Below, piece after piece: positions 1-7,326 of a DNA stretch of 63,260 nt. The translations under genes and the position numbers were made by a program. This stretch comes from Scatacola_A faecigallinarum (GTDB taxonomy: Bacteria > Pseudomonadota > Alphaproteobacteria > RF32 > CAG-239): positions 1-63,260 of the forward strand of contig DVOM01000039.1 in assembly GCA_018713605.1 (NCBI GenBank). Direction: 5' to 3'. The first letter of the stretch is position 1. Each line of letters opens with the position of its first letter. The notes beneath the pieces are model-generated. The model did no database searches. It worked only from the letters and a program-made list of their open reading frames with translations, and was not told the DNA's origin.

Positions 1-250
1 TGCACGCAGAAAGCAACGCGCTTCGACAAAGCTTCGTGCCGCAGCCGATGTTGCGGTCAAGCTGGCCACAGCTTGTCATGTTTGGGCTTGGAGTCGATAG
101 TTGGCGAGAACGAGCTATAAGCGAAGTTCGAGGCCTGCGGGACGAAAGGGGCCCAACGCAGTTGGGAATTTACACCCGGACATCTCTCTCATGGATCCCC
201 GGGTCGCGCTACGCTTGCCCGAGGATGACAGAAGAAAAAATAATACTGTC

Positions 251-273
251 ATTGCCGGACTTGATCCGGCAAT
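251..273. repeat. Alphaproteobacterial intergenic palindrome
   Basis: A 9-bp stem, ATTGCCGGA with TCCGGCAAT, encloses the loop CTTGA. It is the same architecture as the palindrome at 414-436 and is probably a dispersed extragenic repeat rather than a terminator, since no T-tract follows. Confidence 0.6.
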
Positions 274-413
274 CCACAAACACAAGGCACTTGCTCACGA
301 TATGCACGCAGAAAGCAACGCGCTTCGACAAAGTTTCGCGCCGCAGCCGATGTTGCGGTCAAGCTGGCTACAGCTTGTCATTGCCATGTTTTTCTCTTCT
401 CCTTTCCTCTGTC

Positions 414-436
414 ATTCCCGTGCTTGACACGGGAAT
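414..436. repeat. Alphaproteobacterial intergenic palindrome
   Basis: A 9-bp stem, ATTCCCGTG with CACGGGAAT, encloses the loop CTTGA. It is preceded by GTC, as in many dispersed repeats of this type. No T-tract follows, so it is unlikely to be a terminator. Confidence 0.6.
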
Positions 437-600
437 CTAAAAGAGATATCCGGGTCACACGCTCAGCGTGACGCCTGCGGTTGGATGTCTGGGTGTAAAT
501 TCCCAACTGTGTTGGGCCCCTTTCGTCCCGTAGGCCTCGAACTTCGCTTATAGCTCGTTCTCGCCAACTATCGACTCCAAGCACGAACATGACTGTAAGG

Positions 601-626
601 AAAAAAGCTCCCCTTTGAGGAGCTTT
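601..626 (-). terminator. Intrinsic terminator of the S24-regulator unit
   Basis: The stem AAAGCTCC/GGAGCTTT is followed on the minus strand by a T-run (the A-run at 601-606). It overlaps the stop codon of the 78-aa gene and closes the minus-strand unit 625-1490. Confidence 0.8.
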
Positions 627-861
627 ATTTGCCGTAAAGGCGAATGGCATAGTCGCGGTACTCTTTCAGCTGTTTTTCGGATATTCCGCTGTCTTTGCCG
701 TGGTTGCGCTGCCGGCTGATTTCACGCGTTTGCCGGTAGCAAAGACTGTCAAGCGAACGCGCGGCGGCATGATTGTTCAAATCGGGAATAAAGTCAAATT
801 TCTTTTCCGCAGCTTCTAATTTTTCCGCTTCGGTTTGCAGATAATATTTATGTAAGTTCAT
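625..861 (-). CDS. Hypothetical small basic protein, 78 aa
   Basis: This is a charged protein of 78 residues with no signal peptide or membrane segment and no family I recognise. The first third is helical and acidic/lysine-rich (a possible coiled coil), and the rest is rich in Arg and Gln. It starts 8 nt after the stop of the S24-type regulator and ends inside an intrinsic terminator, so the two genes form one transcript. Its role is unknown; co-transcription with a regulator suggests an accessory or regulated small protein. Confidence 0.6.
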   Translation of the reverse strand: MNLHKYYLQTEAEKLEAAEKKFDFIPDLNNHAAARSLDSLCYRQTREISRQRNHGKDSGISEKQLKEYRDYAIRLYGK

Positions 862-869
862 CGTGTTTC

Positions 870-1490
870 CTATTGGCTGGCCCAGACAATACGATGGACA
901 ATGCGAATGTCTTCGACATTGACCGAAGTTTTGTCTGCGGAAAGAATGTCCTTAAGTTCAAGCGTTGTTGCCGTCCGGTGGACAAACTCGCGAATGACGA
1001 TGCTGTTGTCAGACATGAAAACCGCAATGCGGTCGCCGCGGCGAATTTCCGATTCCTGCGACAAAATCAGCAGTGTGCCGTTGCGATAAAACGGAGCAAA
1101 CTGATCGGTGTTGATATCCAGTGCATAGAGATTGTCATGCCCGTCGGGAAAGCGTATCCGCTGCCATTTGTTTTTTCTGAAGTCGATGCAGATTGTCTTT
1201 TCGCCTTCAAGCAGGCGCGAACATTCAATATACGGAATGGAGTGAACGATTTTGTCTTCGTTTTCGTTGCCGGCCAGAGCAAAAAATTCGTCGAAACTGA
1301 TGTTGCAGACTTCAATGATTTTGTTCAGGCTGTCCAACGACGGCCATCTTTTTTTTCCGTCGGGGCGGGTGCGTTTGCTTTTGTTGAAGGTCGTTGCGTC
1401 CAACCCGGCTTTTTTAGCCAGTCCGGAAGGGGACAACCCGTTAATTTTGGCCAACTTATCAACAGCTTCCCAGACTTGTTCGTATTTCAT
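870..1490 (-). CDS. HTH / S24 LexA-like transcriptional regulator, catalytic dyad missing
   Basis: This is a 206-aa regulator. Residues 1-72 form an HTH_3-like DNA-binding domain of the type found in a widespread alphaproteobacterial family (LSPSGLAKKAGLD, TTFNKSKR), and the C-terminus ends IVWASQ as in that family. Residues about 85-206 match the peptidase S24 fold. At the position of the catalytic Ser (normally GDSMEP) the protein has TDQFAP, giving Gln130. The position of the catalytic Lys is Arg167. The spacing of 37 residues equals LexA Ser119-Lys156. Self-cleavage is therefore probably lost and the domain is likely structural or dimerising. It is divergent to the phage-like operon and may repress it. 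It is more likely a host regulator than a phage CI. Confidence 0.85.
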   Translation of the reverse strand: MKYEQVWEAVDKLAKINGLSPSGLAKKAGLDATTFNKSKRTRPDGKKRWPSLDSLNKIIEVCNISFDEFFALAGNENEDKIVHSIPYIECSRLLEGEKTICIDFRKNKWQRIRFPDGHDNLYALDINTDQFAPFYRNGTLLILSQESEIRRGDRIAVFMSDNSIVIREFVHRTATTLELKDILSADKTSVNVEDIRIVHRIVWASQ

Positions 1491-1549
1491 TTTCTCTCCT
1501 CGAAATCAAAAGATTCGCTCACTTTAAGCCGATAATAAAATATTTTTAA

Positions 1550-1589
1550 GTAGGAATCAATTCTTTTTTTATGTTGAAATTCCTACAAC
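1550..1589. promoter_or_regulatory. Candidate operator between the S24 regulator and the particle operon
   Basis: An inverted repeat, GTAGGAAT (1550-1557) and ATTCCTAC (1579-1586), lies in the AT-rich divergent intergenic region. The right half extends to TTCCTACAAC (1580-1589), whose reverse complement GTTGTAGGAA recurs at 2371-2380 just upstream of the next promoter-like sequence. This is compatible with binding sites for the S24 regulator, but binding is an inference. Confidence 0.4.
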
Positions 1590-1649
1590 TTTATATATAA
1601 CTTTTAAAAGTTAACATTTAGTTAAGTTGAAAATAAGGGAGAAACCAAA

Positions 1650-1979
1650 ATGAGGGAGATTTATGAACCTTTCGACAATGCGGAAGAAGTATGGTTCTGG
1701 TTTTGCCGCTCTCTGGATGCCCGGGGGGACGGGCTGCGTTCCAGAAGCGACTATCCGGGCAAGTGCCGCAGCATCGAAATCGGCGACGTTTCGCGGATTT
1801 TGAAACGAATGCGCGCCCACGGCGAAATAACCAACCGTTGTCTGCGCGTCATGTCCAAATGGGGGATGCTCGGCACGCCGCCGTATTATGACGGCAGAGC
1901 CAAACGAAGCGAAATAAGACTCTGGGAATATGGCATCGGCATCTTTGACTTTTACCTGAAAACCAAGGGGATTCTGTAA
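1650..1979 (+). CDS. Phage-operon protein of unknown function, 109 aa
   Basis: This 109-residue cytosolic protein is rich in Trp, Arg and aromatic residues (VWFWFCRSLDAR near the N-terminus). It has no signal peptide and no domain that I can name with confidence. It resembles short proteins found next to podovirus-like packaging genes in alphaproteobacterial genomes, recalled only as a W-x-W plus RxxGxR pattern. It is the first gene of the plus-strand operon and its stop is directly followed by the next gene. It could be a small DNA-binding or packaging accessory protein. Confidence 0.6.
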   Translation: MREIYEPFDNAEEVWFWFCRSLDARGDGLRSRSDYPGKCRSIEIGDVSRILKRMRAHGEITNRCLRVMSKWGMLGTPPYYDGRAKRSEIRLWEYGIGIFDFYLKTKGIL

Positions 1980-1980
1980 G

Positions 1981-2391
1981 ATGAAAGGTTACATACATAT
2001 AACGCGGCGGTTCGAAAAAGCTTATGTCGTCTTTACCGACAATACGGATTTGTGGTGGCTGCGTCTGCTTAAACCCGGTTTCCGGCATTGTTACCTGCTG
2101 TTGTCCGGGCGGGGTGGCCGCTGCTGGCTGGAGCTTAATCCCTGCTCGGACCAGATAGCGGTTTCCTTGTGCGAATTCGGCGATTCGCAGCAGGAAGAAA
2201 TGCTGCTTCGCTGTTATGAAAACTGCCTGATTTTCCCGGTAAAAATTAAAAATGCGCCGCGAAAATGCGCGCCGCCGGGATTTTTTACCTGTGTCGAGAT
2301 GGTCAAAAGAGTCTTGGGAATACATGATTTTCGCGTAATAACACCGTATCAGTTATATAAAAAATTGAAAGTTGTAGGAAAAAACTCTTGA
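1981..2391 (+). CDS. Putative permuted papain-like (NlpC/P60-type) protein, 136 aa
   Basis: This 136-aa protein has no signal peptide. It has a His in the strand FRHCYLLL (residues about 34-41) and a later Cys at the start of a helix, FFTCVEMVKRVLGI (about 101-114), followed by TPYQLYKKL. His before Cys is the order of circularly permuted NlpC/P60 (YiiX/poxvirus G6-like) folds, so it may be an amidase or a thioesterase-like enzyme. Similar proteins accompany podovirus-like terminases in alphaproteobacteria. It starts 1 nt after the preceding stop. The assignment rests on motif order only. Confidence 0.5.
   Translation: MKGYIHITRRFEKAYVVFTDNTDLWWLRLLKPGFRHCYLLLSGRGGRCWLELNPCSDQIAVSLCEFGDSQQEEMLLRCYENCLIFPVKIKNAPRKCAPPGFFTCVEMVKRVLGIHDFRVITPYQLYKKLKVVGKNS
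2371..2380 (+). promoter_or_regulatory. Second copy of the GTTGTAGGAA motif
   Basis: This 10-bp sequence is the exact reverse complement of 1580-1589. It lies 7 nt upstream of the TTGACA box at 2388, inside the 3' end of the preceding gene, a position suited to an operator. Confidence 0.35.
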
Positions 2392-2416
2392 CATGCGATT
2401 TTTTTTATGCTACACA
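2388..2416 (+). promoter_or_regulatory. Candidate sigma70-type promoter
   Basis: A perfect TTGACA -35 box (2388-2393), a 17-nt spacer and a weak -10 TACACA (2411-2416). It overlaps the end of the preceding gene and points at the region before the terminase genes. The -10 matches consensus at only three positions. Confidence 0.45.
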
Positions 2417-2498
2417 ACAAACATCACTTGCTGGTAGTGTATCCAAAATAAACTGAGCATTAAAAAACAGACCTCCGTATCGAGGTCTTTTTTTTTAT
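2417..2498 (+). ncRNA. Possible short leader or small RNA ending at a terminator
   Basis: Between the promoter-like sequence at 2388-2416 and the terminator at 2469-2496 lie about 50 nt without an open frame. Transcription from that promoter would give an RNA of about 75-80 nt that stops before the terminase genes unless it reads through. It could be an attenuator leader or an independent sRNA. The only evidence is the promoter-terminator spacing. Confidence 0.3.
2469..2496 (+). terminator. Intrinsic terminator/attenuator before the terminase genes
   Basis: A 7-bp stem, AGACCTC/GAGGTCT, with a 6-nt loop and nine T residues. It sits 15 nt upstream of the small terminase candidate, inside the operon. 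Confidence 0.75.
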
Positions 2499-2512
2499 GG
2501 GATTTTACAAGA

Positions 2513-2824
2513 ATGACAAGCAAAAAAATAAAAACGCTCAAAGCGTTGAAAAGCCGGTTGCGGAAAACGCTGCCGGAAAAAATTTCGGAAGTAATCGACA
2601 GTTACGAGAATTTCTCCGAACAGCCGGTTCCTGATGATGCCAAAGGTTTCAGCGCGCATCATTCCGCCTGCAAGTCGGCGGTAATACATGCCGAAACGTT
2701 GCTGAAACTTGCCGAGTGGACGGACGAAAAAACGCAAGGGGACAAATCCGCGGACGGGGACAGACAAATACTGGAACTGCTGAACGAAGCGCGGAACGAA
2801 TTGAATGGCGATGATGAAAATTGA
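2513..2824 (+). CDS. Probable terminase small subunit-like protein, 103 aa
   Basis: This is a 103-aa charged helical protein with a Lys-rich N-terminus (KKIKTLKALKSRLRKTLPEK) and an acidic C-terminus. It overlaps the large terminase gene by 20 nt, the usual place for the DNA-recognition (small) subunit. No sequence family is recognisable, so the call rests on position, size and charge. It could instead be another DNA-packaging accessory protein. Confidence 0.5.
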   Translation: MTSKKIKTLKALKSRLRKTLPEKISEVIDSYENFSEQPVPDDAKGFSAHHSACKSAVIHAETLLKLAEWTDEKTQGDKSADGDRQILELLNEARNELNGDDEN

Positions 2825-4301
2825 TTTTTTTGAATTTATGTACGTCTGGTTCAAACTGCAGGGGCTGAAAGTGCCGTTGCATCAAAAGAAAATTGCCCGA
2901 TGGCTTTCCGGCCTCTGGTGCCGCGGCGGCGAGCGCCAGGCGTTGCTGATGGCCTTCCGTAATTCGGGAAAATCGACCGTTGTCGGGCTGTTTTGCGCAT
3001 GGGTTTTGTATCGCAGCCCGTCAACGCGGATTTTGGTAATGGCTGCCGACCATTCTCTGGCCAGGAAAATGGTGCGCAATGTCAAGCGTATCATCGAGCA
3101 GCACCCGCTGACCAAAAAGTTGAAACCGCCGCGGCTCGACCAATGGGCCTCAGACCAGTTTACGGTCAGCCGGACGGCCGAGCTTCGCGATCCGTCCATG
3201 CTGGCCAAGGGATTGGGCGCCAATATTACAGGCCTGCGCGCCGACCTGATTATCTGCGACGACGTCGAAGTTCCAAAAAACTGCGATACGCCCTTGAAGC
3301 GTCAGGAAATGCGCGAAAGGCTCAACGAACTTGACTATATTCTGACTCCGGCCGGCATGCAGCTTTATATCGGTACGCCGCATACTTATTATACGATTTA
3401 TCAAACCGCGTTTGACCCGAAGAAACCGGAAACCGAACCGTTTTTGCAGGGATTTGAAAAATTGCTGATTCCGATTTTGGACAAAGAAGGCAGAAGCGCC
3501 TGGCCGGAAAGGTTTTCCGAAGACCGAATTGCCTCGGTGCGCATCCGTTCCGGCGAAAACAAGTTTTTGTCGCAGATGATGCTGGAACCGGTAAACTTCC
3601 GGGACAGCCTTCTTGATCCGTCAAGGCTTTGCGCTTATGACGGCGAAATAGCCGTAACCTTTGCCAATGACCGCGAGATTCTGAAAATCGGCGGCCGGAA
3701 AATGCTGTCGGCTTCCTGTTGGTGGGATCCTTCTTTTGCCGCCGGCAAAAAGGGTGACAACAGCGTAATCGCCTGCGTTTTTGCCGACGAAGACGGAAAA
3801 TACTGGCTGCACGATCTCGAATATATCCGTGTGCCGGTTGAAAACGCCGATAATGCCGCTTCGCTGCAATGTCAGAAGGTGGCCGATTTTCTGGTTCGCA
3901 ACCGCCTGCCTTCCGTACGGGTAGAGGTTAACGGCATCGGACGTTTTCTGCCCGGAATACTGAAACAGGTTTTGCATAACCGCCGGATACGCGCCGCGGT
4001 TTTGGAAGCTTATTCGAAAGAAAACAAGCAGCAGCGGATTTTGGAGGCTTTTGACGTTCTGCTTGCCGAGCGCGCGCTGTATGTCAGCCGCAAAATCTGG
4101 ACCACGCCGTTTATTGAGGAAATGCGCGAATGGAGTGTTGACGGTTCCGCGCATGACGACGCGCTGGATGCCGTAGCCGGCTGTCTGGCCTCGGAGCCGG
4201 TGCGTATCGGAGCGTTTCGTTCGGACGGCGTTCCTCTGGCTAAGGCCGGCTGGCAGGGGGCGTCGGAACAGTTCGCCGCCGAAACGAATTTTAATTTATA
4301 A
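2805..4301 (+). CDS. Phage terminase large subunit (T7/podovirus type)
   Basis: This is the packaging motor ATPase and nuclease, 498 aa. Walker A is FRNSGKST at 51-58 and Walker B with catalytic acids is LIICDD at 148-153. The RNase H-like nuclease domain follows, with an Asp in WWDPS (D308) and a DDALDA motif near residue 450. Both catalytic halves appear intact. In phages it cuts concatemeric DNA and pumps it through the portal. It overlaps the upstream small protein and precedes the lysis genes by a few nt. Base composition resembles the host genes, which suggests long residence. Confidence 0.93.
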   Translation: MAMMKIDFFEFMYVWFKLQGLKVPLHQKKIARWLSGLWCRGGERQALLMAFRNSGKSTVVGLFCAWVLYRSPSTRILVMAADHSLARKMVRNVKRIIEQHPLTKKLKPPRLDQWASDQFTVSRTAELRDPSMLAKGLGANITGLRADLIICDDVEVPKNCDTPLKRQEMRERLNELDYILTPAGMQLYIGTPHTYYTIYQTAFDPKKPETEPFLQGFEKLLIPILDKEGRSAWPERFSEDRIASVRIRSGENKFLSQMMLEPVNFRDSLLDPSRLCAYDGEIAVTFANDREILKIGGRKMLSASCWWDPSFAAGKKGDNSVIACVFADEDGKYWLHDLEYIRVPVENADNAASLQCQKVADFLVRNRLPSVRVEVNGIGRFLPGILKQVLHNRRIRAAVLEAYSKENKQQRILEAFDVLLAERALYVSRKIWTTPFIEEMREWSVDGSAHDDALDAVAGCLASEPVRIGAFRSDGVPLAKAGWQGASEQFAAETNFNL

Positions 4302-4307
4302 AGGAAA

Positions 4308-4571
4308 ATGAACATGTTTTTAGACACTTTCAATTGGGTAACAATGATAGAAATTCCGCTTTTGGCGGCCTTGTTCCGGATTATTTTCAGACAGAAAAGG
4401 GACTGCGAAAATTCCATCGGTTTCTGCCGTGACGCTTTGGCGGAGTTCAAACTTCACGTTGCGCGCAACTATGTGTCGGTAAACTATCTCAAAGATGTTG
4501 AAAACAGGCTTACCGACCATTTGCTGCGCATTGAGAAAAAGCTTGACGGCGTGGGGAGGCGAAGCCGATGA
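4308..4571 (+). CDS. Small membrane-anchored coiled-coil phage protein, 87 aa
   Basis: This 87-aa protein has an N-terminal hydrophobic helix (residues about 8-28), then a charged helix rich in Lys, Glu and Asp (about 40-83) that could form a coiled coil. Its stop overlaps the start of the lysin gene by 4 nt (ATGA). Position between terminase and lysin and this topology suggest a spanin-like or lysis accessory role, but no named family is evident. Confidence 0.6.
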   Translation: MNMFLDTFNWVTMIEIPLLAALFRIIFRQKRDCENSIGFCRDALAEFKLHVARNYVSVNYLKDVENRLTDHLLRIEKKLDGVGRRSR

Positions 4572-4984
4572 ACCGCGATACTGACATTCTGGCCCGTACG
4601 ATTTACGGCGAAGCGAGAGGCGAGAGCATTTCCGGACAGGAGGCAATCGCCTCTGTCATTTTAAATCGGGTCGCTTTTGCCAAACGCCGCGGCCGTTATT
4701 GGTGGGGCAACACGATTGCCGGCGTCTGCCTTGCGCCGTGGCAGTTTTCCTGCTGGAACGAAAACGATCCCAACCGGAAGATTATCGAACGGGCCGATGA
4801 CGCCGACATCGGTTTTTGCATTTGCAAACGCATCGCTCTGCGTGCGGCGTCGGGACTTTTGGAGGACCGGACTTCGGGCGCGACGCATTACCATACCCGC
4901 AGCCTGCGGCCAAAATGGTCGGTCGGCAAAATTCCCTGCGCCGAAATCGGCAGTCATATCTTTTATAACGACATTGAGGCATAA
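4568..4984 (+). CDS. SleB-type cell wall hydrolase (endolysin)
   Basis: This 138-aa Hydrolase_2/SleB-family enzyme acts on peptidoglycan as a lytic transglycosylase. The hallmarks are RTIYGEARGE at residues 10-19 with the catalytic Glu, then AIASVILNR, PWQFSCW and SGATHYH. The domain fills the whole protein and there is no signal peptide, so export would depend on the downstream holin-like protein. It is translationally coupled to the genes on both sides. It should be the lysin of the particle operon. Confidence 0.9.
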   Translation: MNRDTDILARTIYGEARGESISGQEAIASVILNRVAFAKRRGRYWWGNTIAGVCLAPWQFSCWNENDPNRKIIERADDADIGFCICKRIALRAASGLLEDRTSGATHYHTRSLRPKWSVGKIPCAEIGSHIFYNDIEA

Positions 4985-4985
4985 G

Positions 4986-5306
4986 ATGCGCGTCCTGATG
5001 AAAAGTTTTTTTCTGCCGCTGCGGCTGCTGAGGCGCTTGAGCCATACGCTTCGGAGCGGAAAAAGCCGGACTGTTTTTGGTGCGGCGGTTTATGGCTGGG
5101 TCGTGTCCGCGTCCCTGCTGATGCTGACAGGCGCTTTTTGCTTGGTTGCCGTCGTCGGCGGCCCGCAGGCGCCTGAAATTATTATGGCTTTGGCCGAAGC
5201 CTCTCCCTTGTGGGGAACGGCGCTCGGTGTTTTCGGCATTGCTCTGGTCCGGAACGGAACGGCAAAACCGGATTCGTCCGGAAACGAAAAAAAGAAAACA
5301 AAATAA
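4986..5306 (+). CDS. Holin-like small membrane protein, 106 aa
   Basis: The start is the ATG at 4986, 1 nt after the lysin stop; a second ATG at 4998 is possible. The N-terminus is strongly basic, followed by two hydrophobic segments (residues about 30-58 and 68-92) and a lysine-rich hydrophilic tail. This is the layout of a two-segment holin. It sits directly downstream of the lysin. No specific holin family is recognised. Confidence 0.65.
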   Translation: MRVLMKSFFLPLRLLRRLSHTLRSGKSRTVFGAAVYGWVVSASLLMLTGAFCLVAVVGGPQAPEIIMALAEASPLWGTALGVFGIALVRNGTAKPDSSGNEKKKTK

Positions 5307-5332
5307 CGAAAATTTTTGAAAGGAAAATAACA

Positions 5333-5524
5333 ATGGGAGGATTTAAACCGTCTCGCAAACTTTTGATTTTGCAGGCCATGGAACAGGACCGCAAAAGAAA
5401 AGAGGAACTTGAGCGCAAGCATCGCGGTTATGACAGTTTGGTCAAAACCTCGTATACCGGCATAAAGGAAGATGAGAACGAGGCCAAGCCGGAAACCGGC
5501 CGTAAAAAGCTTCTCGGAGAATAG
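5333..5524 (+). CDS. Small phage structural-operon protein, 63 aa
   Basis: This is a 63-aa highly charged protein. The start ATG at 5333 is chosen because GAAAGGA lies 8-14 nt upstream. The middle is Lys/Glu/Arg rich and helical, and the C-terminus ends GRKKLLGE, a tail I associate with short proteins next to T7-like portals. It lies 2 nt before the portal start codon. The function is unknown; it may be virion-associated. Confidence 0.6.
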   Translation: MGGFKPSRKLLILQAMEQDRKRKEELERKHRGYDSLVKTSYTGIKEDENEAKPETGRKKLLGE

Positions 5525-5526
5525 CC

Positions 5527-7089
5527 ATGGCGGAAGACAGACTTGAAAAACTGGTCAGACGCTATCAGAAGGCGGCCGAAAAAAAAGACAGCTGGGGAGA
5601 GCATTGGCGCGAATGTTACGAATATGCTTTTCCGCAGCGGGAAAACGTCAGCTGCGAAGGTTTTTGCGAAAACAGCGGCGCCAAAAAAAATCTGCATCTT
5701 TATGACGGTACCGCGCCCGACGCCGTTGATCAGCTGGCTTCGTCGCTGTTGGCCGAACTGACGCCGGCCTGGGCCAAATGGTTCGGTCTCCGGGCCGGCA
5801 GTGAGCTGAACGAAACCGAACGCGCGCAGGTTGCCCCGGTTTTGGAAAAAACGACCGATGTTATGCTGCAAAATTTTGAACATTCGAATTTTGCGGTGGA
5901 GATACATCAATGCTATCTGGATCTGGTTACGGCCGGCACCGCCTGCCTGATGTTTGAAGAGGCTCCTTTGGGCGAGGCGACGGCTTTTCGCTTTTATGCC
6001 GTGCCGTTGCGCGAAATTGCCATTGAAGAAAGCGCGGCCGGAAAAATAGATACGACTTTCCGCTGTTCGCGCATTAATCTCGGGGGAATTCGCGAACGGT
6101 TTCCCGAATGTGAGCTGCCGTCGTCCTTTGCCCGAAAATGTGAGGAAGATCCGGATTGCAAGATAAAGCTGATTGAGGCCGTAATACCCCGCAACGGCAG
6201 CTGCGGTGCCTGCGGTTACGATTACACGGCCTTTGTCTGGGACGGCGAATTCGGCAGCGATGCCGGATTTGTTCTGCGCGAAGGCGTGTTTGAAACTTCG
6301 CCCTTCATCAATTTCCGCTGGCTTAAGGCGCCGGGGGAGGTATACGGCCGCTCGCCGGTCATGAAAGCCCTGCCGGACATCAAAACCGCCAACAAGGTTG
6401 TAGAACTGATTTTGAAAAATGCTTCGATTTCGGTAACCGGAATTTGGCAGGCCGACGACGACGGCGTGCTGAATCCGGCCAATGTCAGGCTGGTGCCCGG
6501 AGCAATTATTCCCAAGGCCGTCGGTTCCAAAGGGTTGACGCCGCTTGAAGCGCCCGGAAAATTTGACGTTTCCCAGCTGGTTTTGGAAGATTTGCGCAAA
6601 CGCATCAACCATGCTTTGCTGGCTGACCGTCTGGCGGAAATCAATACGCCGGCGATGACCGCGACCGAAGTTTTGGAGCGTTCTGCCGAGATTGCCCGCA
6701 TTCTGGGCGCCAGTTTCGGGCGGCTGCAGTCTGAGCTTTTGACACCTTTGCTAAAACGCGCTTTCTGCATTCTGCGCCGTCGCGGCGATATTATGAATTT
6801 CGACCTCGACGGCAAAATTGTCGACCTCCAGTATAAGTCGCCCCTGGCTTTGTCACAGGCGCGCAAGGATGTCGGCAACGTTACCGAATGGGTAACGCAG
6901 GCGGCCGCGCTGGGCGCAGACGGTCTGGCCGCCGTCAATATGTTCGAAGCCTCCAAATGGCTCGGACGTACGTTGAATGTTCCGGCTTCTCTGATTATTG
7001 AAACCAAACCCGAAACAACGGGAGCGGCTCTGGAGCTTTCCCCGGTCGGAAACGGCGGCAGGGAGGCGGGCAATGTCGGAATATTATGA
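5527..7089 (+). CDS. Portal / head-to-tail connector protein
   Basis: This 520-aa protein matches the T7 gp8-like head-tail connector family. The N-terminal part has WREC.EYAFPQRE, LYDGTAPDAVDQLASSLLAELTP and WAKWF, and the C-terminal part has the RLAEINTPAMTATEVLERS segment typical of this family. Twelve copies form the ring through which DNA enters the capsid. Full length and an undisturbed frame argue that it is functional. The next gene starts inside its 3' end. Confidence 0.93.
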   Translation: MAEDRLEKLVRRYQKAAEKKDSWGEHWRECYEYAFPQRENVSCEGFCENSGAKKNLHLYDGTAPDAVDQLASSLLAELTPAWAKWFGLRAGSELNETERAQVAPVLEKTTDVMLQNFEHSNFAVEIHQCYLDLVTAGTACLMFEEAPLGEATAFRFYAVPLREIAIEESAAGKIDTTFRCSRINLGGIRERFPECELPSSFARKCEEDPDCKIKLIEAVIPRNGSCGACGYDYTAFVWDGEFGSDAGFVLREGVFETSPFINFRWLKAPGEVYGRSPVMKALPDIKTANKVVELILKNASISVTGIWQADDDGVLNPANVRLVPGAIIPKAVGSKGLTPLEAPGKFDVSQLVLEDLRKRINHALLADRLAEINTPAMTATEVLERSAEIARILGASFGRLQSELLTPLLKRAFCILRRRGDIMNFDLDGKIVDLQYKSPLALSQARKDVGNVTEWVTQAAALGADGLAAVNMFEASKWLGRTLNVPASLIIETKPETTGAALELSPVGNGGREAGNVGIL

Positions 7090-7294
7090 CACCGGGCAGA
7101 TGAGCGATGAGGAAATCCGCACCGCCTATGCCAGATGTTTTCAGACCCGGGAGGGACGGATTGTTCTCTCTCATCTGCGCAGAATTACCCTGGAGCGCTA
7201 TCTTGGACCGGACAGTTCTTCCGAAGAGCTTCGCCATATGGAAGGACAGCGGCATCTGGTAAGTGTCGTTCTGGCGCTCTCGGGCAACAGATAA
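7073..7294 (+). CDS. Bbp19-like phage protein, 73 aa
   Basis: The start at ATG 7073 overlaps the portal stop by 17 nt. The 73-aa sequence follows the pattern of Bbp19-type phage domains: CFQTREGRIVLSHLRR, then a linker, then HMEGQRHLVSVVLAL. These short proteins occur beside portal genes in podoviruses such as BPP-1. The exact role is not established. It is translationally coupled to the portal. Confidence 0.65.
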   Translation: MSEYYDTGQMSDEEIRTAYARCFQTREGRIVLSHLRRITLERYLGPDSSSEELRHMEGQRHLVSVVLALSGNR

Positions 7295-7326
7295 CATAAT
7301 AACCTGTTTTTTTGAAAGGAAAAATA

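Larger units (their letters stand above)
1..600. repeat. Composite dispersed-repeat region (direct and inverted copies)
   Basis: No convincing gene lies here; the short reading frames are translations of repeats. A unit of about 79 nt at 1-79 recurs in direct orientation at 303-381 with a few mismatches. A second unit of about 109 nt at 75-183 recurs inverted at 485-593. Between them sit two classic intergenic palindromes, ATTGCCGGA/TCCGGCAAT (251-273) and ATTCCCGTG/CACGGGAAT (414-436), each with a CTTGA loop. Such palindromes are common in alphaproteobacterial intergenic DNA. The structure looks like nested insertion of small non-coding repeats, and no transposase is present. Confidence 0.8.

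Noticed and set aside
1..600. CRISPR array
   Set aside because: The repeats are only two copies of each unit, long, and partly inverted, with no regular spacers.
36..650. Short reading frames in the repeat region
   Set aside because: They are translations of the repeated non-coding units and duplicate each other's sequence in different frames.
870..1490. Phage CI repressor
   Set aside because: The sequence follows a chromosomal alphaproteobacterial S24/HTH family (ending IVWASQ) rather than a phage repressor, although it may still control the neighbouring operon.
5428..6612. Long minus-strand reading frame opposite the portal gene
   Set aside because: It is the complement of a clear portal coding sequence, has no ribosome site or known domain, and exists because GC-rich coding DNA often lacks stops in the antisense frame.
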